This document shows positions 11,160 through 21,931 of a stretch of 64,000 nt of DNA, piece after piece. The stretch covers positions 8,060,001 through 8,124,000 of the forward strand of contig JBHGNT010000010.1 of the NCBI GenBank assembly GCA_043228905.1, in the 5' to 3' direction. Made by a program: the position numbers and the translations under genes. Within the stretch, counting starts at the first letter, position 1. Every line of letters begins with the position of its first letter. Source of the DNA: Azolla caroliniana (lineage: Eukaryota > Polypodiophyta). The notes under the pieces were generated by a model that ran no database searches, was not told the DNA's origin, and saw nothing but the letters and a program-made list of their open reading frames with translations.

Positions 11160-11960
11160 ATCCTTCATTTGATAGAAATGATTGAGCACTTCCTCAAATT
11201 TCCCCATTCTCAACATCTCGAGTATCACCACAAACTTTCAAGCCATAACCAAGTACAAATGTGTTTGGCAAGATATTATGTGTTTGCGTCTCCTTCATGA
11301 GGTTTAGTGCTTCCTCACCATGCTCATGTTCTACATAACCAATTATTAGTGCAGTCCATAGGATCACATGTTTGACTGGCAAGTTGTCAAAAGTTGGTGT
11401 GCTACTTCAATCAATCCAATTGCCAATAAGAAGATGTTTGTCGAATCCTTTCTTAATTATCTCAACATGCATTTGCTTGATGAATACTAGACTATTGTAT
11501 GATTTTACGCTGCAAAGTAATGGTATAGTGTCTTGAGAAACACGTTTTTGTTACATTTTCTCAATACAACAGATTACCTTCTCAACATCCCCACATTTAG
11601 TATATTGTGAAATTAATGCATTCCACAATACTACATCTTTACTCGTGAGTTTGAGAGACACATGTTGAGTTTCTGCAAGACGGCTATATTTAGCCTAAAC
11701 ATTAGTTACCAAAGTCCTATTGATAAGAAACTCCTTTTCTAATCCCTTGAGGAAGATCGAGATATATTTTGTGATTATCATGCGATAAAACTTTGGCATG
11801 TAAGCATAAAAGTACAACCCGTTTGTTGCAACGCAAGTTCGATTCATAAACGTTTTTAGATAATAGTGTTAAGTATAATGACATGATGCCTAATCTATCA
11901 AATGATCCAAGATCTTGGTGTATGAACATCATTTGACCTGCCATATTGACCATGTAGAAA
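11160..11960 (-). pseudogene. PPR protein pseudogene fragment
   Basis: Minus-strand translation in pieces gives typical plant PPR repeats. From 11700 down: KDVVLWNALISQYTKCGDVEK; near 11440: MHVEIIKKGFDKHLLIGN; near 11360: VILWTALIIGYVEHEHGEEAL, then PNTFVLGYGLKVCGD. The alternating long and short repeats with WNALI/WTALI and KCG phrases are those of the PLS subfamily, which acts in organelle RNA processing and editing. Frameshifts and stops (for example after GNWID and GEI) and the lack of both ends show it is a relic. It may be a retrocopy or a piece carried by nearby elements. Confidence 0.75.
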
Positions 11961-12860
11961 TTTGCGTGAATCGATTGGCTTTGATAAACCTTAACAAATG
12001 TAGAGAAATTTCCAACGATACAAATCTATTTATGAAATGATGAAAGCTAATCTATATGTACAAGAACATCAAGGTTTACAATGTGAAATACCATAAGAAT
12101 AAATAAGGCAGAATAAGGATTAATTTGAGAAGAGTTAAGAAATGATACTAGGCGCGCTCAATGTAGGAGATGTAAGGACCACATTAATATATGGGAGATG
12201 ATGAGACGGGAGGAACATGTTAATAAATGATTGAAGTCGTTGCATTGATCTCAACTAATAAAGTGACTATTTTCATTTAAGAAAAAGAGCACCACCGACA
12301 TTGTTGTTGTTGCTCTAGACAAAAAGAAATATTTTAAATCGAGTTCTTTTATCGACATTGCCTTTTGAAAGGAAAGTTCCAAAAGATAGTGAAGGGAGAA
12401 CAAATAAATATCACTCGTACTTTGTCTTTATAAAGGTGTCATGAGATTTATAATTTTTGCCATGTTTGCTAAAATATATTGTTCTCTATGTTTGGTTACT
12501 TCATAGATACTTTTTGCAAACAAGAGGTGATGCATCACATTGTTCTTTGATTATAATGCCTTATCAATCAAGGATGTCATGTAAAACGTCCCTCTACGAA
12601 ACAATAATATTGTGAAATTAAGTATTCTTGTTGAAATAATATTTGAGACACACCGTCACACGAGGAGGTCTCAAAAACAAAGAAAATGTGCTGAAAATAA
12701 GTGGAATGTGTACTCTTTTAATCTAAAAGAAAAAATCGAGGGTGCCAATTGGTTGATGCGGTCACAATCCCTAAAATGGCCGGTTTCGGAGCATTTGCAA
12801 GAGAGATCAAATGAATTTAGAAACAAATCGACATGATGAAATGATACATGTCTAAGATGA
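11961..12860. other. AT-rich intergenic sequence
   Basis: No gene, LTR or clear repeat is seen. Short open frames here lack recognisable motifs. Confidence 0.5.
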
Positions 12861-13140
12861 TTGACGAACAACAATAGACAACATATGACGAGGACGACGA
12901 CAACAAACGATAGACGACAACAACAAACGAGAGATGACAACAACAGACACTAGACAACAACAAGGGCAATAGACAATGAGGATGACAAACGACAAACAAC
13001 AATAGACAACAGACAACAGACAACAGACAATAGACAATAGACAACAGATGACAACACACAACAAAAACTAACAACAAACGGCGATCACAACAAACAACAG
13101 ATAACGATGAAGACAACAACAACAACAACAACAACAACTA
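12861..13140 (+). repeat. Imperfect (GACAACAACA)-type simple repeat
   Basis: About 280 bp is almost wholly built from GACAACA, GACAATA and ACAACA phrases and ends in an (AAC)n run at 13107-13140. The Cys/Leu/Val-rich minus-strand open frames across it are products of the repeat. It lies about 570-850 bp upstream of the GH9 start codon. Confidence 0.85.
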
Positions 13141-13288
13141 AACAGAAAAAATCAATAGAGAGGCTAAACGCAATCAGGATGAAGTGCCTCAAAACAAGGG
13201 ATTGCCATCATTCTTTTTGTTCAATTATTATCCCCAATTATAAAGAAAGTTGCGCCTCGAAGCACAGGGGTGATGGGGGGGGGGGTGT

Positions 13289-13341
13289 TTCCTTCAAAAT
13301 TGGCATCGAGGGTGTGGGTGCCCGGGCACCAACATACGCAG
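13289..13341 (+). promoter_or_regulatory. 53-bp direct repeat, copy 1, with 14-bp palindrome
   Basis: The repeat contains the palindrome GGTGCCCGGGCACC (13317-13330) followed by AACATAC. A second copy lies 97 bp downstream with 49 of 53 bases the same. It is 373-425 bp upstream of the GH9 start, so it is in the promoter or 5' leader. It could be a paired binding site; no factor is assigned. Confidence 0.5.
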
Positions 13342-13385
13342 AGGCAGGTGGCAGGTGGCAGACAGACGGATTGTATGCGTTGCGG

Positions 13386-13438
13386 TTCCTTTGAAATTGG
13401 CATCGAGGGTGTGGGCGCCCGGGCACCAACATACACAG
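13386..13438 (+). promoter_or_regulatory. 53-bp direct repeat, copy 2
   Basis: This copy matches copy 1 with four differences. One of them breaks the outer palindrome pairing (GCGCCCGGGCAC instead of GTGCCCGGGCAC). The two copies are separated by 44 bp containing a GGTGGCAGGTGGCAG phrase. Confidence 0.5.
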
Positions 13439-13673
13439 ATGGCCGAGACAAAGCGAGACAGACATGGTCTGGTCCACCCAAAACAAACCAATGATGAAGT
13501 GAAAGATCACCCACCAACAAAAAAACAAACAAATACATTCCATCACTTCCCTTCTTCTTCTCTGAGATCTCTCTCTCTCTCATATTCTTCCTTCTTTTCC
13601 TTCCTTTCCGCGTGACCCATGTGAAGCAGGCAGGCAGGCAGAGGCAGAGGCAGCAACACAGAGACAGAGGAAG

Positions 13674-13675
<2 letters not shown>

Positions 13676-13706
<31 letters not shown>
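13676..13706 (+). repeat. (GA)n microsatellite in GH9 5' leader
   Basis: About 15 GA units end eight bases before the start codon at 13714. A CT-rich run lies at 13565-13600. GA/CT tracts in 5' leaders are common in plant genes and could affect transcription or vary in length. Confidence 0.85.
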
Positions 13707-13709
<3 letters not shown>

Positions 13710-13713
13710 GGTA

Positions 13714-16700
13714 ATGGGGGGGGGTAAACGTAGCAAAGGATGTTTTGGGTGGACCATCGTCGTGATCGTAGCTGCCATCGTCGTGGGCGCCATCGTCGGC
13801 ACTCTTGTTTACAGCCATCACAAGAAGAGCAGTGCTGCTCCATCTTCCCCTTCTTCTTCTTCCTCACCCTCCTCTACTTCCCTTGGATCTGCTTCCTATA
13901 CTCAAGCTCTTAAACTCGCCCTCACCTTCCTTGACGTGCAGAAATGTATGCATCTATCTCTTTTCCTTTTGCTCCTCCATTCCTTTTTTGAACAGAAAGA
14001 AAAAAGAAATTTGCATTCTTATCTGATGTTAGGATATACATTTTGTTCTTTTTGTTTTGCCTCTATTTCTTTTTGAAGAAATTGATATTTGTTGTGCCAT
14101 GCGAAAGAACAGAATGTTCGATGCCATTCTCGACTCCATTCCTTGAAGAAACATTGCCCTGTCCAAAAGACGTTAGCCATTTCTTGTTTCCCTTTTCAAT
14201 GTCGTTTTCTCTTTAGCTATTTGGCCTTTGCTCAAAGCTAAATTAGGTAATATGTAGAAACATATGTCAATTTTCCTCTGTTGAAACCACATTTTAGAGA
14301 AACCAAGTTTTACCCGATGTTTTGCCATTGTCGAAGCTACATTATGCAGGGGCATTCCTATCTATTTCTTGACGCTGTTTTATATACATTCTTATGTAGC
14401 TGATGCGAGGAAATGTATAATATCTTCCTTTCTTGAAGCTACATTCTTTTGTAAAAAAAGGGTTTTTACCATTTCTTGAAAATTTGTGGTTGTTTCAAGA
14501 AACATTGTTTTGCAATGTAAAGAAGAAAACATTATATGCCATTTTTTCATTGCGTATTTTCTGTGTAGCTGGGAAGCTTCCTTCTGACTACTCGGTGGCT
14601 TGGCGGGGTGATTCGGCATTATCAGATGGGAGCGATGTGGATGTTGATCTTGTCGGTGGAATGTATGATGCCGGGGATCACATCAAGTTTAGCTTTCCAT
14701 TGGCTTTCACCTCCACTTTGCTATCATGGAGTGTGCTCGAGTACAGCTCACAATTTTCTTCGGTTGATTTGCTTGATTCAACCAAAGCCCATATTAGGTG
14801 GATCACTGATTATCTTCTCAAGACACATAACTCGACCGATGAACTCTACTTTCAGGTTTGTAGCTCTTGTAATGGAAATACTCTATTATATTATTATTTA
14901 TTCCTCCCCACCCCTCTTTTTCCTTTTAGAAGCTGCCCAATCTATTGGTTGCATTGTGTGGAAAACGTTTTATATTTTGGTATGAAAATATGGGTACTGG
15001 TTTTAAAATCTGCATATCTATTTGAGTATAGTCAAATTTATATGCATGATATGAAAAGGTTGTCATCTGTTATTTTGAGAAGCTTGAGTTTGAAAGTTAT
15101 TCTATTAAGACTTGTTTGAAAAGCTGTTGTAAACTCTATATAATTCAGGGTTTATTTATCATAAATAATGCAGGCTTTTTTCTAAAAATAGTTGAGTTTT
15201 GCTCATGAACTTATCTTGATTTGTATCCTGTCTATCAGTAACAATGGCAAAGTCGAAGGAAAAATGTGTTGTTTCTCCTACCAGTGTACCACTGAGTTAC
15301 ACATAACCATCTCTGTTTTGTCCACAATCAATATTCCTCTCTGTATCCTTTGCATGTTTAATTCGTTAATACATTCAAAAATATGTGAAAGTACCAGATT
15401 GAGCTGTGCACATAATGAAATGTCTTGATTGATTTAGGTTGGGGATCCCGCTATTGATCATGCCTGCTGGCAGCGCCCTGAAGATATGGATGAAAAAAGA
15501 CCATCTCTCAAATTAACTACAAAGTCACCTGGTTCCGATATTGCTGCTGAAGTAGCTGCCGCATTGGCATCAGCCTCTTTGGTCTTTCGGAAGGATGATG
15601 CATCGTATTCTTCTGAGCTTGTAAAGCATGCGAAAGAGCTTTTCAATTTTGCTGATTCGTATAAGGGTTTGTACACTGCTAGTTTTCCCGCTGGAGAAAC
15701 GTATTACAATTCAACCGGTTATGGAGATGAGTTGTTGTGGGCTGCTTCGTGGCTTTTTCATGCGACGGGGAAGGAAGAATATTTAACATATGTCACGGGA
15801 ACTGCTGGTGAGAACTATGCTGAATGGGGTGAAGCTCCAGCTTGGTTTAGCTGGGATAATAAGCTTCCAGGCGTTCAGGTTTGTCCCCTGCTAGGTTTAT
15901 GAGCTTAGAAATATTTTTTGAGCTAGATTAATCTTGATTTAAGACAATAATCAAACAGAAGGCATAGATTTTAGGCTTATGTGCATCCCATAGTATCAAA
16001 CAAATTTAGGGGTTATTAGTCTAACACTTATCTTGGTGTAGGGATGTACACCTGCATTCATCTTGAGCAAACCAGTACTATAAGGAATGAAGGGAAATGC
16101 CCTCTCCTTAATTGTCTCTTTAGAGAGGAATATGAATGTAATGAAGGAATCTACATAAGAGGATAGCTAGCCTTTCATACATATACATATATTCATAATC
16201 CAGGTCATAGCCATCAAGGCTCTGGATAGACAAATCCATGATCCATCCATATACAAATGGGCATATCTCTAGTGTTGTTATTGACTTCTAATTAAGATTA
16301 TGTGTGCGAATAACGTGCTGTGGATAAATTAACTTTCATACATGAATTTATGGAAATAAAAAAGATAGATAAGTAAGTTAGAGGCGCTATATTGTTGCTC
16401 CTTACGTTGTTTATACAAGGTCGAGTCATCATTGCTATGATAATACATGCACCATATATGGTGCATTGATGGAGCAAAAATTACTATCTGTTGTTTTATC
16501 TCCAGGGTAAAATGTGATAGTAGCTAATCCTCTCTTGGTTGTAGGTGCTTTTGGCAAGATATCAACTTCTCCAGGGAGGAGGAGGATCTACCGCAGAAAC
16601 AAATGGGCTATCGAAATATCGGAGTACTGCTGAGGAATTGATGTGTGCCCTTCTGCCCAACTCTCCCACCGCAACAACAAGCCGCACTGATGGTAGGTCT

Positions 16701-19083
16701 TAATAATTCTTTTCAGTTCATGTGTGCTCTTAATGGTTTCGCTGGCTTTGCTATATCTGACTCCTTGGTAAGATATTTCTGTTTTTCACCCAGAATTTAC
16801 TTGTGCTTGTATTATTATTATTTTACTAGAAACTGCTGAAATGATTAGGCATGTTCCTTATAGCTAGCAATGGGTCCGGTTCGGTTTCTTGGCCTTGAAA
16901 CCAAACCAAACCAAACCATACCATTTATTAATAATAAAAACCGAACCAAACTGTTTTAAAACTTATGAAGCCATTTAAACTGAACCGTTTAGAGCCGAAC
17001 CGTTAAACGAAACTGTTTAAAGCATAGGAGAAACCAAACCGTTTACGAAAAATTTAAAACCAAACCAAACCAAACCATTTTTTATTGATATTAATCATTA
17101 TACTTATTATAAATTTGTGTGAGAAAATCATCATAAATTTATTCATCATACTCATCATAAATTTTGTTATCATACTTCTCATAAAATTTGTCATCATACT
17201 TATCATAAATTTGGTCATCATACTAATCATAAATTTGATCATCATACTTATCATAATTGATCATCATAAATGAAAAAGAGACTCTACATATAATACATAT
17301 AAAATTTAATAAGTTAAAACAAGAGTTTAAAATTAAAAATTGAAAGTTAGAGCCTATAGAAAATATTTATGAGTATTTTTTAACCTATAAACCTATAAAC
17401 CTATAAACCTTTAAACCTTTAAATCGAACCACATAAACAGAAATTGATAAGCCGATAAACCGATAAACCGGTCAATTCAAAACCGAACTGAACCGAACTG
17501 AAACTGATTAGTAACATTTGAAACCAAACCAAACCGTTTATTTATCTTTGAACCTATAAACCGTTAAGCCACGATTTTTCAGTTCGGTTCGGTTTGAGCC
17601 GAAACCGGGCCCATTGCTACTTATAGCTTTGTTTTCATTGTTTGTAGTATGGGCCAATTATATTTTCAACTCTCACATTTGTTGAAAGTGAGTTTGTAAA
17701 GCCATTTGTTAAGAGATCAGTGTCAGTCAACTGTAATGATCTCAAGCAAAACATGAAGAATGTTTTTTGCAATGAACTTGGATTAGATGCATGTCTTTAT
17801 ATTTGAACCCCACAATTGTAAATTTATAAATCGTAAGCTTTATGACTACTCCCATCACATTTATATGTTAAAATCTGTAATTTCTAAAGGACCTCTAAAT
17901 GTAATGCTTTCAGCTAGTGCGTCAGCATGAGATGCCATCTCTTAACTCCTCTCGGTGCCCAATTATTTTGATGTGGCTAAATGAACTAGCATTATGTTTT
18001 CAATCATTTCAGACTTAAAAATTGTGAATTTTAAGGATCTAAATACTTTTGTATGATAAAAATATTGCTTATTCCTCTTCTGCTTTGCAGCTGGACTTAT
18101 ATGGGTTATACAATGGAATCCAATACAACATGCAGTGAATTCTGCTCTAATGGCTCTCATGTACAGTGACTATATGTTTACATCTAAGTCAGGGAACCTA
18201 AAGTGTTCAGGAAAAGATTTCTCTTCACAGGATCTTCGAAACTTTGCTATATCTCAAGTATGTATGTTTCAACCTTTGACTGTGTTTAGTCAAAATTAAC
18301 ATCTTTTACCTTTATTAATTAATAATTCATGACTGTCCAACTCATTCTTTCTAGAAACCTTAAATTCAACTATCTATTTCAAAGGGTTGAATAACATATT
18401 TACGAAGGGCGTAGTGTAATATTTCGAAAACCTACAATGTTACATTTCATCTAATACGCAATATGGATTGTACTTTTAAAAAATCGCCAAATCTCTGATT
18501 GGGTAAATAGTGAGTGTGATAGCCCCAAATAGTCCTGGTTTTAAGCCCATAAATCTTCTGGGCATAACCTTGAAAACGTATAAAGAGCTTTCATAATCAC
18601 CCAATATAAATCGTAATTTTTACAAACTCTCCTGATCTTTGATGGGGCAACACATTGGTGACCATCCCTGCATTAATCAAAATTACCTTGTTCCTTTTAT
18701 GTTATTTCATAACACATTCCATTGTGAAATCACATGTGATGCAGGCTAATTACCTCTTGGGAAAGAATCCTGAAAGCTTGAGCTATTTAGTAGGCTATGG
18801 CTCAAAGTATCCACAACAAGTGCATCATAGAGCAGCTTCAATACCTAGTGATGGGGTCACTTATGGATGCAAAGATGGGTTCCAATGGCTCTCAGTAACT
18901 ACCCCAAACCCTCATGTTGCTAATGGTGCTCTAGTTGGTGGTCCTTTCCGGAATGATAGCTTCATTGACAGTCGCAACAATACAATGCAAAATGAACCTT
19001 CCACTTACAACACTGCAGCAATCGTGGGTTTGCTCGCTGGTTTGGTATCGTCTACCCAAGTATCACTCGTTAGCTGGACGTGA
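13714..19083 (+). CDS. GH9B: Membrane-anchored GH9 endo-beta-1,4-glucanase (GH9B5/GH9B7-like)
   Basis: Six exons: 13714-13945, 14569-14855, 15438-15878, 16545-16692, 18091-18257 and 18745-19083. All introns are GT-AG, and the joined frame of 537 aa is open. The product hydrolyses internal beta-1,4 bonds in cellulose-like glucans during wall growth. A basic cytosolic tail (MGGGKRSKGC), a membrane helix (about 14-34) and a Ser/Pro-rich stem (39-59) precede the catalytic domain (from about 62). Visible GH9 features: DAGD with catalytic Asp111 and Asp114, QVHHRAASIP with His453, and IDSRNNTMQNEPSTYN with Asp500 and the acid Glu509. There is no C-terminal carbohydrate-binding module. From memory the overall match is to Arabidopsis At1g19940/At1g75680, which share this N-terminal anchor, rather than to KORRIGAN. 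The ATG is the first in frame with the anchor. No inactivating change is seen. Confidence 0.95.
16865..17619. mobile_element. hAT-type non-autonomous element in GH9 intron 4
   Basis: The 755-bp element starts TAGCAATGGG and ends CCCATTGCTA, with the inverted similarity continuing about 10 bases (GTCCGGTT against GCCCGGTT). It is flanked by a perfect 8-bp duplication, CTTATAGC (16857-16864 and 17620-17627). TIRs beginning TAG plus an 8-bp duplication are typical of hAT transposons. The interior is made of AACCAAACC / GGTTCGG phrases and a tandem repeat, with no transposase. It lies wholly within the intron. Confidence 0.85.
17085..17275 (+). repeat. Tandem repeat inside the hAT element
   Basis: About six imperfect units of roughly 24-27 bp, each containing TCATACT and CATAAATTT. 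They produce Met/Ile-rich open frames on both strands that are not genes. Confidence 0.75.
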
Positions 19084-21931
19084 TATGGACATGATATGAT
19101 TTTGTATGGTGGGTGTATTATCTGTATCATTCATTATTTGAAATATTTTTTCTATCCATTCATCATGAGAATGAAAAGGAGATCAGAGTTTCGCACACAC
19201 AATGGGAAGAGTTTCATAGTACTTGATATAGTGTGTAGGCATGTTTGCTATTCAATGAAGATGAATGATTAATATGGTTTGGAACAAATATACTCTATTG
19301 ATGTAACGCATGAAAAACAAATCAAGCATGTCATTGCAACAAAAAAATTATGTATACAAATTTGTATATTATTCAAGGCACATGATATTAAAAAGCAATT
19401 GGTAATCCCTTCATTATTACTCATATCATGGCCACTAAAACAATCATAGATATCTTCATCAAAATTTGCTAGATCTGACTGTTTCACCATTCAATCCAGT
19501 TAATTGATGATGATTTTTATTTAGATTTGATTTCTAGCTAGCAAACCTTAAAGTTTCCCAAGTACAAGAGTCTATAAAGTTCTTTCATACCACACCTAGT
19601 AGAGTTTGGAGTGGCTTTTGGTTAAAATGCTAGGATGAAAATATATTGAATGTTCCTCTTGTTTTGTGAACGCCTTGACATTAATGGATTGGTCGACCAC
19701 TTGAGAATATGGAAATATCTACATATTCTTTTATCTTGCAAAGACCATTCATTTCCCAAACGATCTTCTTGATGGTAAATATTGATAAGACTTGGACATA
19801 AACTTTATGCATGAATTGTCAGATTTATTTTAAGATCTTCAACTTTGACTCCATAAAACCTTGCGAGATCCAAAATTTATATATGGAATTTTGATGTTTG
19901 CATGCAATGCCTCATTGATTTTAAAATCGATATTTCTTGCCCTCAATTCTTAAGCTATACACAATGGATTAATGTATGTAAGTTTGCAACTAAATTTATG
20001 AGTTGTTATTTGTGATTTTTGTGCAATGTATGAAAACTATATCTCATTAGTTTGTTGACACCAACTTTCCTTGATATGGCACATGCAAGTTTTGTATACT
20101 GTTGTGCTTATGCCCACTTGATGAACTCTTTATGCTAGGGTGACATTTAAAGAGGATTTTTTGATGTTCATAGGCTTTGATTTCTAGGTAAGCAAATCTA
20201 TTACTAACATTGCCCTTGTCAATAAGGTGAACAACATGTGTTATCCTTCATTGGATGCCTATTGTCATTCTCACCAACCAAACGCTATGTTGATTATTCA
20301 GTGATGGCAACATATAATAATAGAGCATAATGTCGAGTGGTATGTTATGTCCAGTAACTTAGGACCTAGTGACCAATCCTTTTTGCAAACAACATAATTT
20401 ACATTGATATATTAAATTTTCATCATCTAGATTTGAAACAAAGCATTTGCATTTTATCGATATCTCCAATTCTTCCCTACATTTTGGATTGTTCATCATC
20501 TATATTTGAGTCAAGCATTTGGACATTATGCGATGTGTTACTTGAATGCCAAGGAGATTGGATTTGTAGAGTTGGAAATGCTTCGTGACTTTAACTACTC
20601 TCTTTAGGGAAGTATGTTTGAATGCTTACAATGTGGATGTACGACGCTTGATTTGTACATATTAGGGTGGTACCAAAGGCAATTTAGACAGTGGCTTAGT
20701 ACATGATCTTGTATCGAAAAAATATGCTTAGCACGTTCAACTATATAAAGAAGAACAAAATAATACAAGATATCTATCAATTGTAGATAATTTGGAATCC
20801 CAATAAAATTCGCACATGGTTATTTTAACTACTTTTTGTTTATAAACATGTTTACATTTTATCACTAAGTCATGATATACATTATACTCATAAAAATCCA
20901 CTTCATAAAATTTCTTCACTTTATGTACTCTCCCTAGATTCTCGAGAAGGTTTTTTAAGGCAATTGATGTGATGAAACTTGCATCGTGACATCTACACTG
21001 AACAATTTGCCCAATTTTTTTTCCATCTTTTACAATGTGAAATTGCCCCAAGTTTTATTCCCCCCCAAGGTCTTAGTTACCCCCCATCTCTCTTGAGCAA
21101 TAATGTGGCATTTGGGCAATGAGAGGGTCCAATGACATCTATCATAAGTTGATTAAAGATAGTTGTCCTTGTGACGAGCATCATTGGTGTGCAAAATCAG
21201 ATGATGCCATATATGTTTGTTTTTTGGTGATTCTATGTGGGTGTGATATTTGAGCAATTATGTGGTCGAACACGGAGCCTCCTTTCCTTTCGTTTTGAGG
21301 TTGATAGGGCAGAGTGGGGTCATTATGGCATTGGGGGAAATAACGGAAACTTAGGGGCAACAGGGAGATGGAGAAATCGAAGATATGGGGAATATAGATG
21401 ATGAAGAAGAAGAACGTGTGGGGAGATGGGATAAAAATTACTTCTTGTCCACCATGATGCTATAGCTAAAATGAATTTAAAAAACATGTACATATACATA
21501 CATACATAGTATGAAGCATAAATACCATTCGTGCATCCGCATTCGCGAACATTCTTATCATTCGCGTAAGAAAAACACCCTCGAAGTATGGTAAATACCA
21601 TACTTTTGCACTCATTATTTATTATAAGGTAATTGTTTTTAGGGTAAGAAAGTTAAGGTAAAATCTGTAAAAAAAACACAAGAATGTTTTCATAACATAC
21701 ACATTCGTTTGCATACGTATGAAAACGAATGTTTGGGCTAATGAACACGAATATTGCATACATTCCTACATATATACATACATTCCTACATACCTACATA
21801 CATATATTAAAAGTAGATCGTGCAACAATAGAGTGGATGGAGCTCAAGAAAACCCCAACCCTTAGATTTCTTCTTTTTGTTTGAAGGAATGAAATGACTG
21901 ATTTGTTTAGCCTCAACATCAGACAAGCAAG
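19084..21931. other. Intergenic region between the GH9 and b561-domain genes
   Basis: The AT-rich sequence shows no gene. The first few hundred bases will include the GH9 3' leader. At 21480-21780 there are ATTCG-rich phrases (for example CCATTCGTGCATCCGCATTC) similar to those at 55120, and a repeated ACATACATTCCTACAT phrase at 21758-21800. Confidence 0.5.

Noticed and set aside
12817-13137. Cys/Leu/Val-rich minus-strand open frame
   Set aside because: It is produced by the GACAACA simple repeat; its composition follows the repeat unit and it has no conserved start.
13839-14076. Continuation of the GH9 first exon to the stop at 14076
   Set aside because: The open frame past 13945 is intron: a GT donor at 13946 and acceptor before 14569 restore the conserved DVQK-SGKLP join.
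17054-17273. Met/Ile-rich open frames on both strands
   Set aside because: They follow the CATAAATTT tandem repeat inside the hAT element in a GH9 intron.
20737-21051. 104-codon minus-strand open frame between the two genes
   Set aside because: No recognisable motif and AT-rich composition like its surroundings; not supported as a gene.
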